A stretch of DNA of 64,000 bases from Buddleja alternifolia. Its lineage: Eukaryota > Streptophyta > Magnoliopsida > Lamiales > Scrophulariaceae. Position numbers and translations under genes: made by a program. The stretch spans positions 23,198,104 through 23,262,103 of the forward strand of contig CM033402.1 of NCBI GenBank assembly GCA_019426215.1, in the 5' to 3' direction. This document shows, piece after piece, positions 35,815 to 47,948 of the stretch. Below the pieces are notes generated by a model that was not told where the DNA came from, ran no database searches, and worked only from the letters and a program-made list of their open reading frames with translations. The first letter of the stretch is position 1, and each line of letters starts with the position of its first letter.

Positions 35815-36054
35815 CGGGCGCCTAGGCGCGCGACACAGCGTACCTGGATTTTTTCTGGTAATGCCCGCGCCTAGGCGGGCGTTGTTTCGGCGCTTGGGCG
35901 CCCCTTTCAGAACCGGGCGCCTAGGCGCCTGTTGTCTCGGCGCTTGGGCGCCCCTTTCAGAACCGGGCGCCTAGGCGCCTGTTGTCTCGGCGCTTGGGTG
36001 CCCCTTTCAGAACCGGGCGCCTATTGTCTCGGCGCTTGGGCGCCCCGTTCAGAA
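35815..36054. repeat. GC-rich palindromic array in element B
   Basis: About four units of 50 bases: GGGCGCCTAGGCGCC, spacer TGTTGTCTC, GGCGCTTGGGCGCC, then CCTTTCAGAACC. The outermost units are diverged and one is shortened. Within the array the units are almost identical. The corresponding array in C (48523-48777) has the same unit length but other spacers. Confidence 0.92.
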
Positions 36055-36197
36055 ATATTTTGTAAAGAATTTCATTTCCTGTTTCAAAAGGGAAGAGATA
36101 AAACACTTAAAACACAAACTAACAAAGATGTAAGACTAGAAAATAAAGCAACAAACGGGATAATAAGGGAAAAAGAAAAGGAAACGAAAAGAAAACA

Positions 36198-36220
36198 TGG
36201 GTTGCCTCCCAAGAAGCGCT
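36198..36220 (-). other. Conserved post-pol motif in element B
   Basis: In element sense AGCGCTTCTTGGGAGGCAAC then CCA, about 35 bases after the pol stop. Near-identical copies follow the coding regions of C (48919-48941), D (7580-7602) and K (57225-57247), although the flanks differ. Confidence 0.75.
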
Positions 36221-36255
36221 AGTTTAGAGTCATTAGCTCGATTGAAAGCGAAGAA

Positions 36256-39200
36256 TCACGAAGGGTCCGCGAGGATGAAGGACTCTTTGTCTCTTGGTCC
36301 ATCCATCCCTAAGTAAGGTTTTAGACGTTGAGCGTTGACCAAGAAAGTATGTCCTTTATCTGTTGTAAGCTCGACGGCGCCGGATGGATAGACCTGGGAA
36401 ATAAAAAATGGGTCCGACCATCGAGACTTAAGCTTCCCGGGGAAGAGTCGGAGTCGAGAGTTGTATAGCAACACCCGCTCTCCCTTGTGGAATTCCCGGG
36501 GGAGAATATGTTTGTCATGCCACATTTTGGTCCGCTCCTTATAGAGTTTTGCGTTCTCATAGGCAAGATGACGCCATTCTTCGAGCTCGTTGAGTTGTAG
36601 CAAACGTTGTGTACCTACACTTTGAGAGTCAAAATTTAGAAACTTAATGGCCCAATAAGCACGATGCTCGAGTTCAACGGGCAAGTGACATGTTTTGCCA
36701 AAAACAAGACGATACGGGGACATGCCAATTGGGGTTTTATAGGCGGTCCGATAAGCCCAAAGAGCATCATCCAATTTAAGGGACCAATCCTTTCTTGATG
36801 CGTTGACAGTTTTTTCTAAAATACGCTTAATCTCCCTATTCGAGACCTCCACTTGGCCACTAGTTTGTGGGTGGTATGGGGTCGAAATTTTATGCTTCAC
36901 CCCGTACTTGGTCAATAAAAGTTCAAACTGCCTGTTGCAGAAGTGGGTGCCCCCGTCACTAATTATGGCTCGGGGAGTTCCAAATCGAGTAAAAATATGC
37001 TTCTTCAGAAAACGAGTGACAACCCGAGCATCATTAGTAGGCAAGGCCACGGCTTCCACCATTTGGAGACATAGTCTACCGCAACAAGGATATATTTATT
37101 TGAACAAGAACTGGGGAAAGGGCCCATGAAATCCACACCCCATACATCAAACAACTCACACTCTAACATGCTATTTAAGGGCGTTTCATGATGTTTAGAG
37201 ATGTTCCCCATTCGTTGACAGCGATCACAAGATTTGACATAATGATGTGCATCTTTAACAAGAGTAGGCCAGAAGAAACCTGATTGGAGGATCTTAGCTA
37301 CCGTTTTGGAAGGCCCAAAATGGCCACCTACCGCCATATCATGACAATGAGATAGGATAGCATGCACGTCCGTTTCGGGTATGCAACGTCGAATTAAACC
37401 ATCTGCACAAACTTTGAATAAAAAGGGTTCGTCCCAAAGATATTGCTTTACATCAGATAGAAATTTCTTCTTTTGATGAAAAGTGATATCCGGGGGAAGA
37501 CGGCCCGTAACAATGTAATTGGCAAAGTTAGCATACCAAGGTGAAATTTTTTCAGAAATAGCAAGGAGGTGTTCATCCGGGAATTCCTCACGAATTGGTG
37601 TCTCATCTAACGGATCATTCACTAGCTCTAATCGTGAGAGGTGGTCGGCTACTACATTTTCGGTGCCTTTCTTGTCTTTTATCTCTAAATCAAATTCTTG
37701 GAGTAACAAAATCCACCTAAGAAGTCTTGGTTTAGCATCTTTCTTGGCAAGCAAATATTTTAAAGCCGAATGATCGGTGTAAACTATCACTTTGTTTAGC
37801 ACGAGGTAAGAGTGGAATTTATCGAATGCAAAGACTATGGCGAGTAATTCTTTTTCCGTGGTGGCATAATTCAATTGTGCATCGTTAAGAGTTTTACTAG
37901 CATAGTAAATGGTTCGAAATACCTTTTCCTTCCTTTGGCCAAGGACCGCTCCAACCGCGGTGTCACTCGCATCACACATCAATTCGAATGGTAAGCTCCA
38001 ATCGGGGGATGACATGATAGGGGCGGAAACTAAGCGTTCCTTCAAATCAAGAAAGGCCTGCATACAAGAAGAATTGAAATCAAAAGGTGCATCTTTGACA
38101 AGCAAATTAGACAACGGTTTCGCAATTTTAGAGAAATTCAAGATGAATCGCCTATAGAAACCAGCATGCCCGAGAAAACTCCTAACAGCTTTTACCGATG
38201 TGGGCGGGGGAAGTTTTTCAATGACCTCAATCTTGGCTTGGTCCACTTCGATCCCTTTTTGAGAGATCTTGTGGCCAAGCACAATCCCCTCCCGGACCAT
38301 TAAATGGCATTTTTCCCAATTCAAAACAAGGTTGGTTTCTTCACAACGTTTAAGCACAACATTTAGATGAGCAAGACAAATATCAAAAGTTGTTCCGAAA
38401 ACAGAAAAGTCATCCATAAAAATTTCAAGGAAATCTTCAACCATATCATGAAAAATAGCCATCATGCATCTTTGAAAAGTGGCCGGGGCATTACACAAGC
38501 CAAATGGCATCCTTCTATAAGCAAATGTGCCATAAGGACAAGTGAAAGTGGTTTTCTCTTGGTCCTCAGGATCTATGGCAATTTGATTATAGCCGGAGTA
38601 ACCATCTAGAAAACATAGAAATCATGCCCGGCTAATCGTTCAAGCATTTGGTCAATAAAGGGGAGGGGGAAATGATCCTTACGTGTGGCATCATTCAACT
38701 TACGGTAATCTATACATACACGCCACCCACTAATTATACGAGTTGGGATAAGCTCATTATTCGCATTCTCAATTACCGTTATCCCCCCTTTCTTAGGCAC
38801 CACTTGGGTAGGGCTCACCCACGCACTATCAGAAATAGGATAGATTATACCTGAGTCGAGCAGTTAATCACTTCCTTCTTTACTACCTCTTGGATTTGTG
38901 GGTTTGATCTCCTTTGGGGTTGGCGTGTAGGCTTGGTGGAGTCCTCCATAAGTATTTTGTGCATACATATCGCTGGACTAATGCCTTTGATGTCCGCAAG
39001 TTTCCACCCAAAAGCCCGTTTGTGAGATCTCAACACCGTCATTAATTGCTCTTCTTGTGATCCTGAAAGAGATGAGGAAATGATCAATGGGAGTGTTTCG
39101 TCGTCGTTCAAGTACACATATTTAAGGTGGGAGGGGAGGGTTTGAGTTCGAGAGAGGGGGGTTCTTCAATAGATGGGCGAGGTGATCCTGACAATGATCT

Positions 39201-41722
39201 ATCAACTTTGATGAATCCTCCCGAATGAGAGGAAGATTTGTACTCCAAGCTTAGAACCTTTTCACTAGATCATCTTTCTCCGAGTCCACTTGCATGGATT
39301 TCATAAGATTCTGTTCGAGAGAATTTTCAATTGTATTGTCCTGTAAATACTCAACAATCAAATGGTCAAATGTATCAATTCGATAACACGAGTCATGATC
39401 AATAGGATGTTTAAGGACTTTGTAAACATCAAGGTAACTTTGTCATCGCCCACATTCAAGGTAAGCTTACCATTAGCAATGTCAATTACCGCCTTACCCG
39501 TGGCTAGGAATGGTCTCCCTAGGATTAATGGTACCTCCACATCTTCTTCCATGTCGAGTACTACGAAATCAACGGGAAAATAAACTTGTCGACTTGGACA
39601 ATAACGTCTTCGATTATCCCCTTGGGCCTCTTGATCGATCGGTCGGCTAGTTGAAGGCTCATTGAGGTCGGCTTGGGATTTCCAAGGCCTAGCTTTTTAA
39701 ATAGTGAGTATGGAAGAAGATTGATGCTGGCCCCCGAGTCACATAACACCTTCTTGAATGATAGGGATCCAATCGTGCTGGGATTGTGAGACTCCCGGGA
39801 TCTTGGAGCTTAGTTGGCAATTATTGAGTAATACGGCGGAGCATTCTTCCGTGAGGCACACCGTCTCATTCTCTTCCCACTTCTGCTTGTTGGAGAGTAT
39901 GTCCTTGAAGAACTTCACATAATTCGGCATTTGGAGAATGGCGTCAATAACGGAATATTAATTCTCACTTCCAAGGATTGCCAAAATTCGAAGAAAGCTC
40001 GGATCCATCTCCTTTTTCTTCTTTTTGTGAGCATTTGGAAGGGGAGACGAACTTCGATAGGGGAGAAAGCGTTGGATTAGACGGATGAAAACCCACTGAA
40101 ACAGTAGGCGGCGCCTGGGCGCGTATATCGGCGCCTAGGCGCGGATCTGTTGGCGCCTGGGCGTGCATTTCTGGGCGCTCGGGCGCGGGATTCAGACATA
40201 TGCATCTGGCAGGTTTGTGGGTGGCGCCTGGGCGCGTATATTGGCGCCTATGCGCGTATCTGTAGGCGCCTGGGCGTGCAGGTCGGGGCGCTCGGGCGCG
40301 GAAACAGAGAATTTTGTCCAGAACAGGGTAGATCAGGCGCCTGGGCGTCATGTCGGGCGCTCGGGCGCGATGTACTGGCAGTGTCATTCTCCAATTGTTT
40401 GCCACTTCTCAAGGCTATGGCATTGCATTGGGCCTTCGGGTTCTTTTCCGTGTCGCTTGGGAGAGTCCCCGGGCTCTACCGTTAACCGCATTAGAAGTTG
40501 CCCTACTTGTGTTCGCAAATCCTTCATCTCCATACACATATCCTTTATCATACCCCGAAGTTCGTTGAAATGTATCGGATTTTTCATGTGAGCATCTAGT
40601 TTCTCATCGATTGTGGGAGGTCGCATTTGCACTTGACCTTGACCTTGTCCATTGAAATTGCCTTGCCTCGGGGGGTTTTGAAGGGTGGTCGTGGAGCTTG
40701 ATAGATCCCGTTGATAGATCCCCGGTTGTGCGTTCTGTGCGGGGTTGGGCCTTTTTGGAAAATTCTCGGTATATGAAAGTTCACCGGGTTTATTTTGATT
40801 CCCCACATAATTACATTGCCAACCTCCGGTTCCAAGACTACTACTTCCTCTACTACTTCCTCAATACAAGCAACCTTTTTAGAGGATGAGGCCTCTTCAT
40901 CGTCGGGGTAAAGCTCGTCTTCTCGGGCCAACTGTTCGACTTTGTCCCTACACTTTGCAGTCTAACCCAAGGAGATCTCCTCCCGCACCCGCGTTGAGTC
41001 TATGCCGAATACGTGACCTAACCCCATCATAGAAATGGAGTACTTGTTCATTCAACCCAAATTATGATCGGGACATTTACGGAGCATGCCCTTATATCTA
41101 CCCAAGCCTCGCAAAGATTCATTGCTCCTTTGCCTAACCCTTTTATATTACTCCGTAGCTCATTGATTTTTGAGGGTGGAAAGAATTTTATTTAAAAAGG
41201 CATCGACCAACGACCACTCCATGTTGTAATAGATTGTGGAGGTAAGGATTTGTACCATGTTTGTCGCCCTATCCTTCAATGAGAAATGGAAGACTCTTAG
41301 ACGAATCGCATCAAGATCTCGTGGGTGATATTGAATGTCACAAGAGCCTCATCTATGTTTCCAATGAGCGTGTGGTGATTCGTGCGTTCTCCATAGAAAG
41401 GATCTCCTTGCACCATATTAAAATGTGAGCCGGAATGTGGTAGTTTGGTGTGAAGAAATTAGGCACGACTACGGGCCCCGAATGGTATGGACCCTAGGTG
41501 GTAAGCTACCCCCGAACCGACGGAGTTGTGGAGGAGGTACCGCTTGCATGGCTTGTAGAACCCTTGTAACCACTCCCTAGTTTCCGGTGAGTTCATTCCG
41601 GGAATTTCCATTTGGGTTTTGGTTGAGATTATTGGCCATTTCTCTTTCTCGCCTACTAGTCCTAAGAACTCGTTCATTTCGGGCTCCAACTCGTATAGAG
41701 GCTTGTTTGAGGAGCGGGTCAT
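36256..41722 (-). pseudogene. gag-pol of element B, multiply frameshifted
   Basis: From ATG 41722 ([15 protein letters not shown]) to TGA 36256 in one polyprotein layout: gag, protease, RT, RNase H, integrase. The RT to integrase part is clean from 38510 to about 37065, with [27 protein letters not shown] and the integrase zinc region. There one C is missing in a run compared with C (near 37062), which breaks the integrase core. The rest ([23 protein letters not shown]) is open to 36256. From 38600 to 41722 there are more than a dozen one-base losses. The density rises towards the assembly gap, so many may be sequence errors and not mutations. Confidence 0.9.
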
Positions 41723-41883
41723 GCCCTCAGAACCTAACAATTAATACCAGAACAAAATTAGACTAATCACGAAAATAAAAGAAAATCAAGAAATAACGAA
41801 ACTAAGAATTAAAAAAAAAAAACAATTAAAAAATAAAAAAACTAAAATAAACAATTCCCCGGCAACGACGTGCCCCAAAAACT

Positions 41884-43263
41884 TGACACCTAAAAGCTAA
41901 CGTGCTATAATAGCAAGTGCACTAGACGTATGTAGTAATAAGTGGACAAAAAGTCCGGTTGTCGAACCACGAAACTTGAATTTTTAGTTTATGATTATGA
42001 AAATGGACAAAAGTAGATTGCAATAAAACGAGTAAGCTAGTGACCGAACCAAAAGAAACGAACTATAGATTAAATCTCACGTATGATAAATGACTAGGCA
42101 CATCTACACACCGAATCTACTCGTCAATATAGATGAGCTACTCTTCGAATTATTGACTCCTCCTATTGCTTGGGTGGAAATTCCTCAAAATATTATTACC
42201 CGATTCTCGGCACATATATCCTATGATTAATTGATGGTTCTCTAAATATGTCTATCCGAGAATCTAATCAATAATCACGCATTAACGTTCTAGAGTTTCC
42301 CCGGATAAATCCGGCTACCGCACCCGGAAATCTTTACCTATTTCTAGGAGCAATTTCACATTAGTTTCGGATGATGGGTTTTGATTCATTTGAACCCTAA
42401 CCTATCTTCTCTCGAATGACTAGACTAGGCAAGATAGCAAGCATATGGTGATCAAGCACATGATTGTAATAAAGCTCAAATCAACACACAAAGCAATATG
42501 AGAATTAATACGAAAATTCACTTCACATATATTGATTCATAAATTGGCTTTCACATGGCCTTAGTTCTACAATATTAGCCTCTCATCAAAGCCTTAAGAA
42601 AATCTAATACAACATATACATACTCATGGAAATAAACATGTAAATGCAAATAATTAAACTCCCTCAATTGATTGATGATGGATCCTTGCTTTTGAACTTC
42701 AATCCTTAACTCCTCTCTCTTTGTTCCCCTCCAAAAGTGATGAATGGTGATGAGATGATGATGAAAAGTGATGGCCAAATGCCTCTCTCTCTCCCCTCCC
42801 CAAGATGTCTCTCGTCCATTGTGCTCAAAAATGCCTTAAGAAGACCACCACAAATCAGCTCCTCAGTGTGGTTCTCCCCTAGTGTGTCCTCCACTACTCT
42901 TAAGTGAGTAGTATAAAATTCCCTAAAGTAGATCTATTAAGAAACATACTTATGACATCCCTCTCATACATGTGATGACCTCTTGGCTTTAAATGTTCCA
43001 TTCCCCCATCAAATGATGATCTTTTGGCTGAAAGAATCTCAATTCGGGTGTGGCACGCCTAGGCGTGGCATTACGGCGCTTGGGCGCGGATTCAAATGCT
43101 GAAATTAAATGCAATGTATCCTGCGCAGCAATCGTATTTCATTCATAACTTTCTCCACGAAACTCCGATTTGTGATTCAAGTCCTCATTTGAAGCTAACA
43201 CATAGTTCTACAACATTGTAGAAGGGAACTTCATCCAATTCGGCCCTCTAACATACGGAAATT
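41884..43263 (-). repeat. 5' LTR of element B, truncated by gap
   Basis: About 1380 bases alignable with 30504-31907. The outer end is lost in the N run. Just inside it, at 41856-41880, the tRNA-Asp PBS is recognisable but disturbed by inserted and changed bases. Confidence 0.9.
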
Positions 43264-43363
43264 NNNNNNNNNNNNNNNNNNNNNNNNNNNNNNNNNNNNN
43301 NNNNNNNNNNNNNNNNNNNNNNNNNNNNNNNNNNNNNNNNNNNNNNNNNNNNNNNNNNNNNNN
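43264..43363. other. Assembly gap, 100 N
   Basis: Placeholder gap between the outer part of the B 5' LTR and the inner end of the C 3' LTR. About 330 bases of B LTR and whatever separates the two elements are missing. A false join of two similar LTRs is possible here. Confidence 0.99.
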
Positions 43364-45007
43364 CACGCTAAAACTAACGTGCTTTGATAGCAAGTGCACT
43401 AGACGTGGTAGTAATAAGTGGACAAAAAGTCCGGGTTGTCGAACCACAAGACTTGAATTCTAGTTTATGATTTTCGATAAAGAAAGACAATTAAAGTAAG
43501 TGCAAGGAAACATTAAGTAACGAAGATCAAAGAGAAACAACTATGAATTAATCTCACGTATGATAAAATGACTAAGGCACATGCTACAACCAAATCTACT
43601 CGTCATATATATGAGCTACTCTTCGAATTATTAGACTCCTATTGCTTGGTGGAAACTCCTAAATTAACTATTACCCGATGTCTCGGCACATAATAATCCT
43701 ATGATTAATTGACGGTTCTCTAAATATGTCTATCCGAGAATCTAATCAAAAATCACGCATTAACGTTCTAGAGCTTCCCCGAACGAATCCGGCTAACAAC
43801 ACCCGGGAATCTTTACCTATTTCTAGGGCAATCCCTCATTTGTTTCGGATGATGTGTTAATTCTCTTGCACCCTAATCTATTTTCTCTCGAACAACTAGA
43901 TTAGGCAAGATAGCAAGCATATGGTGATCAAACACATGATTGGAATAAAAGCATAGAATTAACACACAAAGCATAGGAGAATTATACAAAGAGCAACTTC
44001 ACATATATTGATTCATAATTTGGCCTTCACATGGCCTTAGTTCTACAATATTAGCCTCTCATCAAAGCCTTAAGAAAATCTAATACAAACATATACATAC
44101 TCATGGAAATAAACATGTAAATGCAAATAATTAAAACTCCCTCAATTGATTGATGATGGATCTTTGCTCTTGATCTTCAATCCTTAGCTCCTCTCTCTTT
44201 GTTCCCCTCCAAAAGTGATGAAGAAATATGGTGATGAATGATGATGAGTGAAAAGTGATGGATCCAATGCCTCTCTCCCTTTCTCTCCAAGATGATCGGT
44301 CAATTGCCCCTTAGGATCCTTAAGAAGACCACCACAAATCAGCCCTCATGTGTATGTCCCCCCTAGTGTCCCTCCACTACTCTTAAAGTGAGTAGTATAA
44401 AATTCCCAAAGTAGATCTAGTAAGAAACATACTTATGACATCCCCCCCATACATGTGATGACCTCTTGGCTTTAATGTTCCATTCCCCCATCAAATGATG
44501 ATCTTTTGGCTGAAAGGAATCAAATCTCGGATGTGGGCGCGCCTAGGCGCGGGTTTTATGGCGCTCGGGCGCCCAAATCAGAATGTTGGGAGTATTTGCC
44601 TCTGTCTTGCGCAGTAATTGTATTTCCTTCATAACTCTCTCCACAAAACTCCGATTTGGATGATTCAAGTCCTCATTTGAAGCTAACACATAGTTCTACA
44701 ACTTTGTAGAAGGAAACTTCATCCAATTCGGTCTCTAAAAATACGAAAAATCGCTCGAACGTGGAAAGTGGTGCTGAAACGGCGCCCGGCGTGGGCAAGA
44801 TGGCGCCTAGGCGTAGGGGTGTAATAGAAATTTGGCCTAAACTTGTTTTATACGTCATTTTTCATCCCGTTCTTTGATTGTATCCATTTAAGACCTGAAA
44901 TCACTTAATGCACGAATTAAACGCACATGTGGCAAGAATCAAGCGATAAATGAACCTAAGACATAAACGCAAAGGGGCTTAAAAACACGTAAAAATGCCT
45001 CTTATCA
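43364..45007 (-). repeat. 3' LTR of element C
   Basis: 1644 bases, from the gap edge (CACGC, the leading TGA missing) to CTTATCA. Same structure as 54609-56283. GC-rich modules at about 44537-44580 and 44781-44815. Confidence 0.94.
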
Positions 45008-46644
45008 ACACCCCCACACTTATCAATTGCTCGTCCTCGAGCAATAAGAGTTCTAAGATAAGGAAACATCATCAATCAAAGAGAGAAACAAAAGAAAACT
45101 ACCTAACTCACTTTCGTGGAGTAAACGGTTGCATTTAGCGAATGCAACAAGCCTTTGAACCTTTGAGTTACCTCAAAGGACGAGTTATAGTCTCGTGAGG
45201 GTTTGCAGACGATATACCCACAAATCGAAAGATTTTCAACCCCGATCACTCAACGTAAATTACAATGATTAATAGCACACAATGGTATGAATTCATCTGT
45301 TTAAGCTCATATTACAAATATATACACATCACACATTTGCTCATGTTACGCCTTAACATTGAAAAGATCATCCTAAGGGTGTAGTGTAATAAATCTCAAG
45401 TATTATAGTCAAGTGGCATTCTTACCACTTTTCAAACATTAACCCCATATTTATCAACTTTTGATTATTCACATGGTACGAGAATTGAATACAACTTCAT
45501 AGCCACTTAAAAATTTATCACTTCATTCCACTTTCGGATTTATCTTATGCACTTTCAACTCGAAACATTAGAGGCTAGACCATGTGCAATGTTTGATCCT
45601 CTTAGGCTTTCTATGACACCCGTGTAACGAGTTTTAGGCCAATAACTCCTAAACCAGATGGCTTTAGGGTATCAAATGTGGAGACATTCCTAAGGGCTTA
45701 ATCACTCGAGTGTCAAAGGCCACAAAATCAAACTAGGTCCTTATTCACTTAACACTTACATTGGCTTGAGCTTAGCTCAAATTAGCAAAATAGTACAGTA
45801 TTCTAGGCATGGTGCTCTTCGCCCCCAGTATCTATTAAGCCTGACTTTTTTCAGTCATACCAATGTTCAACCTCTTTTTATTATTATTAAGCACACGAAG
45901 TTAACGTTCTCAACTCATAACACATGTGAAAATTCTAAGTTGATATTTCCGGGATCAAGCCTTTAAGTGTTTCAAAATGATTGCCCACTCAACTCCTCTA
46001 CCTTCGATTTAGGTGCATATGTGAATCATCTTAAGGTTAATCTAGTCTAGTTAGGATCCCATAAGCAAGGAACGATGTGTATAGCCATTAAAAACCAAAT
46101 TGATAGAGAAAACATACCATGTATTCAAATTAACCATGCTCAATGCCTCAAGTGAAGGGTTGAAATTCTATCCAAAAAAATAAATTAAAATTGCACACAT
46201 TTCACATGTAGAGGTACAGCACCCCCCAACTTGACCAACTTGGACCGAAATATGTAAAACATGAATCAACATGACTATAATGGATCTAGTATACTACCCC
46301 CCACACTTATCATGAACATTGTCCCCAATGTTTGAAAAAGAAAAGGGCAAAGTACACGTCACCATAGGGAAGCTGAAAAGCAAACCCGAGTCCACTTAAG
46401 GCAATCAAGTCCACGGATGGCAATCACTGTGTCGATCACTACATAGGTAAACAAATGCTAGCCATACAGAGCATCAAACATTGGATAGAATAGAATAAAA
46501 CAAAACGAGATAAACAAAAAAATGAGAAACATGCATGGAAGGAAAACATCAAGCATCCAAACATCAAACATAAAATATCAACATCCCAACAAAAGATATC
46601 CAAAAAAAATAAAAAAACATGCATGGAAATAAAACAAGATAAGC
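45008..46644 (-). other. 3' noncoding region of element C
   Basis: No credible gene. Same layout as in B: polypurine tract at the LTR (45008-45020), G-rich tract at 46297-46310 and hairpin ACATTGTCCCCAATGT at 46316-46331. Close identity with 32238-33870. Confidence 0.8.
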
Positions 46645-47948
46645 CTAATCGGTGGTGCCAAAACGGTCAATGTAATCCTCATCCTCGCCGCCGAGATCAT
46701 CCAAATCAATCAACGGGCTACCCTCATCATTATGAGCCTCATCATCACCTCCGTCAGGAACGAGAGCACCTGACTCGTGCATATCTGCGGGCTGCTGAGG
46801 CGGGGGTGCGGGTAAGGTGGAGGAGCAGAATAATCAAACGGCCCCCAACCGACAAACGCATCATGCTCTACAAAAAGCTGACGGAAATAAGCACAAGTGT
46901 CGGACATGACCACCCTCATCTCATCTCGCAACTCCTCCCTCAATTCATCCTTTAATTGTCTAATGGCGGCGGCATCCATAGGTGGAAACTGTGGGGAGCT
47001 AGTAGACTGGGATGAAGATGGGCGAGGCCTCTTTGAAGTAGCTGGTGGTGGAGGAGCCTGGGAGTCGTCATCTACCACGGTGAGATAAGAACCAGGAAGC
47101 TCAGTACGCTCCAAAGGAAATGTGGGAACCTTAGCCGCCTTGCATAAAGCTGTGATCAGTGACGGGAGAATGATGGGAATCTTCCGAGTGGGACCTTCTC
47201 CCTTTTGCTTAGCCAATTCTTTGTTAATCAATGGCCCTAACTCATTCTTCAACTTTCTAAAGTGGTCCGTCAAAGACTTGTGGATTACCCGGGCAAAGTC
47301 CACAGCTTTCTTGGACATAATAGCGTAGATGAGGGTGGCCCGTTCCTTGTTTGCCTCTGATCGATTGGTACTCGGCATTAAATTGAATCGGATGAAGTCG
47401 AGCCAGAAAGCAGCCTCGGGTAATAGAGCCCTACGGGGGACATGAGCTTCTCCCGGTACCCATTCCCACCCCTCTCGGCCAATAACCTGCAAAATATCCG
47501 ACAGGCTAACTCGGAGGCGCCCTGAATTGTAAAGAGTGGTGAACTCGCATGTCTGAGGGGTCGGGGTGCCTATGCTCTCCCTAATCTGTCTCAACTCATA
47601 ATTGACATGTTTGCCCCGGACCAAAAGGGTAGTCCCCAGCCATCCTCGTGTCTCAATCTCATCATAACCCCGGAGCTGAAGAATTCCAGAACCCAAGGAA
47701 GATGAATGGCCTCGGGCTTTTGACAAAAAAACTGTAAGCGATGAAATTGTATCAATTCGTGCACAGAGGGCTGTCCCCGGGTGGTTAAATAGTGCTCCTT
47801 AATAAGGGTGCGGGGGGTGCTCAAACTCTGACACATAATTTGGACTTGGGGTTTTCAAAACGGGTACTATCGGGAGTCTCGGGCTCATTAGAGGAACCCT
47901 CACCCACTTTTTTCTTACCCTTGACGGCCTGTTGGTAGTTCTCGTCAT
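46645..47948 (-). pseudogene. Athila ORF2 of element C, frameshifted
   Basis: Homologous along its length to the intact ORF2 of B (33871-35178), with ATG at 47948 and TAG at 46645. Compared with B it has one-base losses near 47922, 47852, 47667 and 46801, each shifting the frame. The last removes the acidic C-terminus. Otherwise the residues are nearly the same, so the damage is recent or technical. Confidence 0.88.

Larger units (their letters stand above)
35179..36255 (-). other. Spacer between pol and ORF2 of element B
   Basis: No credible gene. It contains AT/CAA-rich sequence at 35190-35560, the GC-rich array at 35815-36054 and the conserved post-pol motif at 36198-36220. A splice acceptor for an ORF2 message would be expected here, but I cannot pinpoint one. 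Confidence 0.65.
30504..43263 (-). mobile_element. Element B: Athila-like Ty3/gypsy retrotransposon
   Basis: Minus-strand element with 3' LTR at 30504-32237, gag-pol at 36256-41722, ORF2 at 33871-35178, a damaged tRNA-Asp PBS and a 5' LTR truncated by gap 2. The order 5' LTR, gag-pol, ORF2, 3' LTR is that of Athila. It belongs to the same family as C but a different subgroup: its LTR has about 85 extra bases and its GC-rich array has different spacers. One-base losses are dense from about 38600 to the gap. No target duplication can be tested. Confidence 0.93.

Noticed and set aside
35815..36054. CRISPR-like repeat array
   Set aside because: Units are contiguous, share both palindromes and spacers, and lie in a plant retrotransposon; there are no unique spacers or cas genes.
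37519..37773. Plus-strand ORFs opposite pol in B and C (for example 37519-37773, 50241-50495, 51026-51331)
   Set aside because: They mirror conserved pol codons on the minus strand; their conservation between B and C follows from pol.
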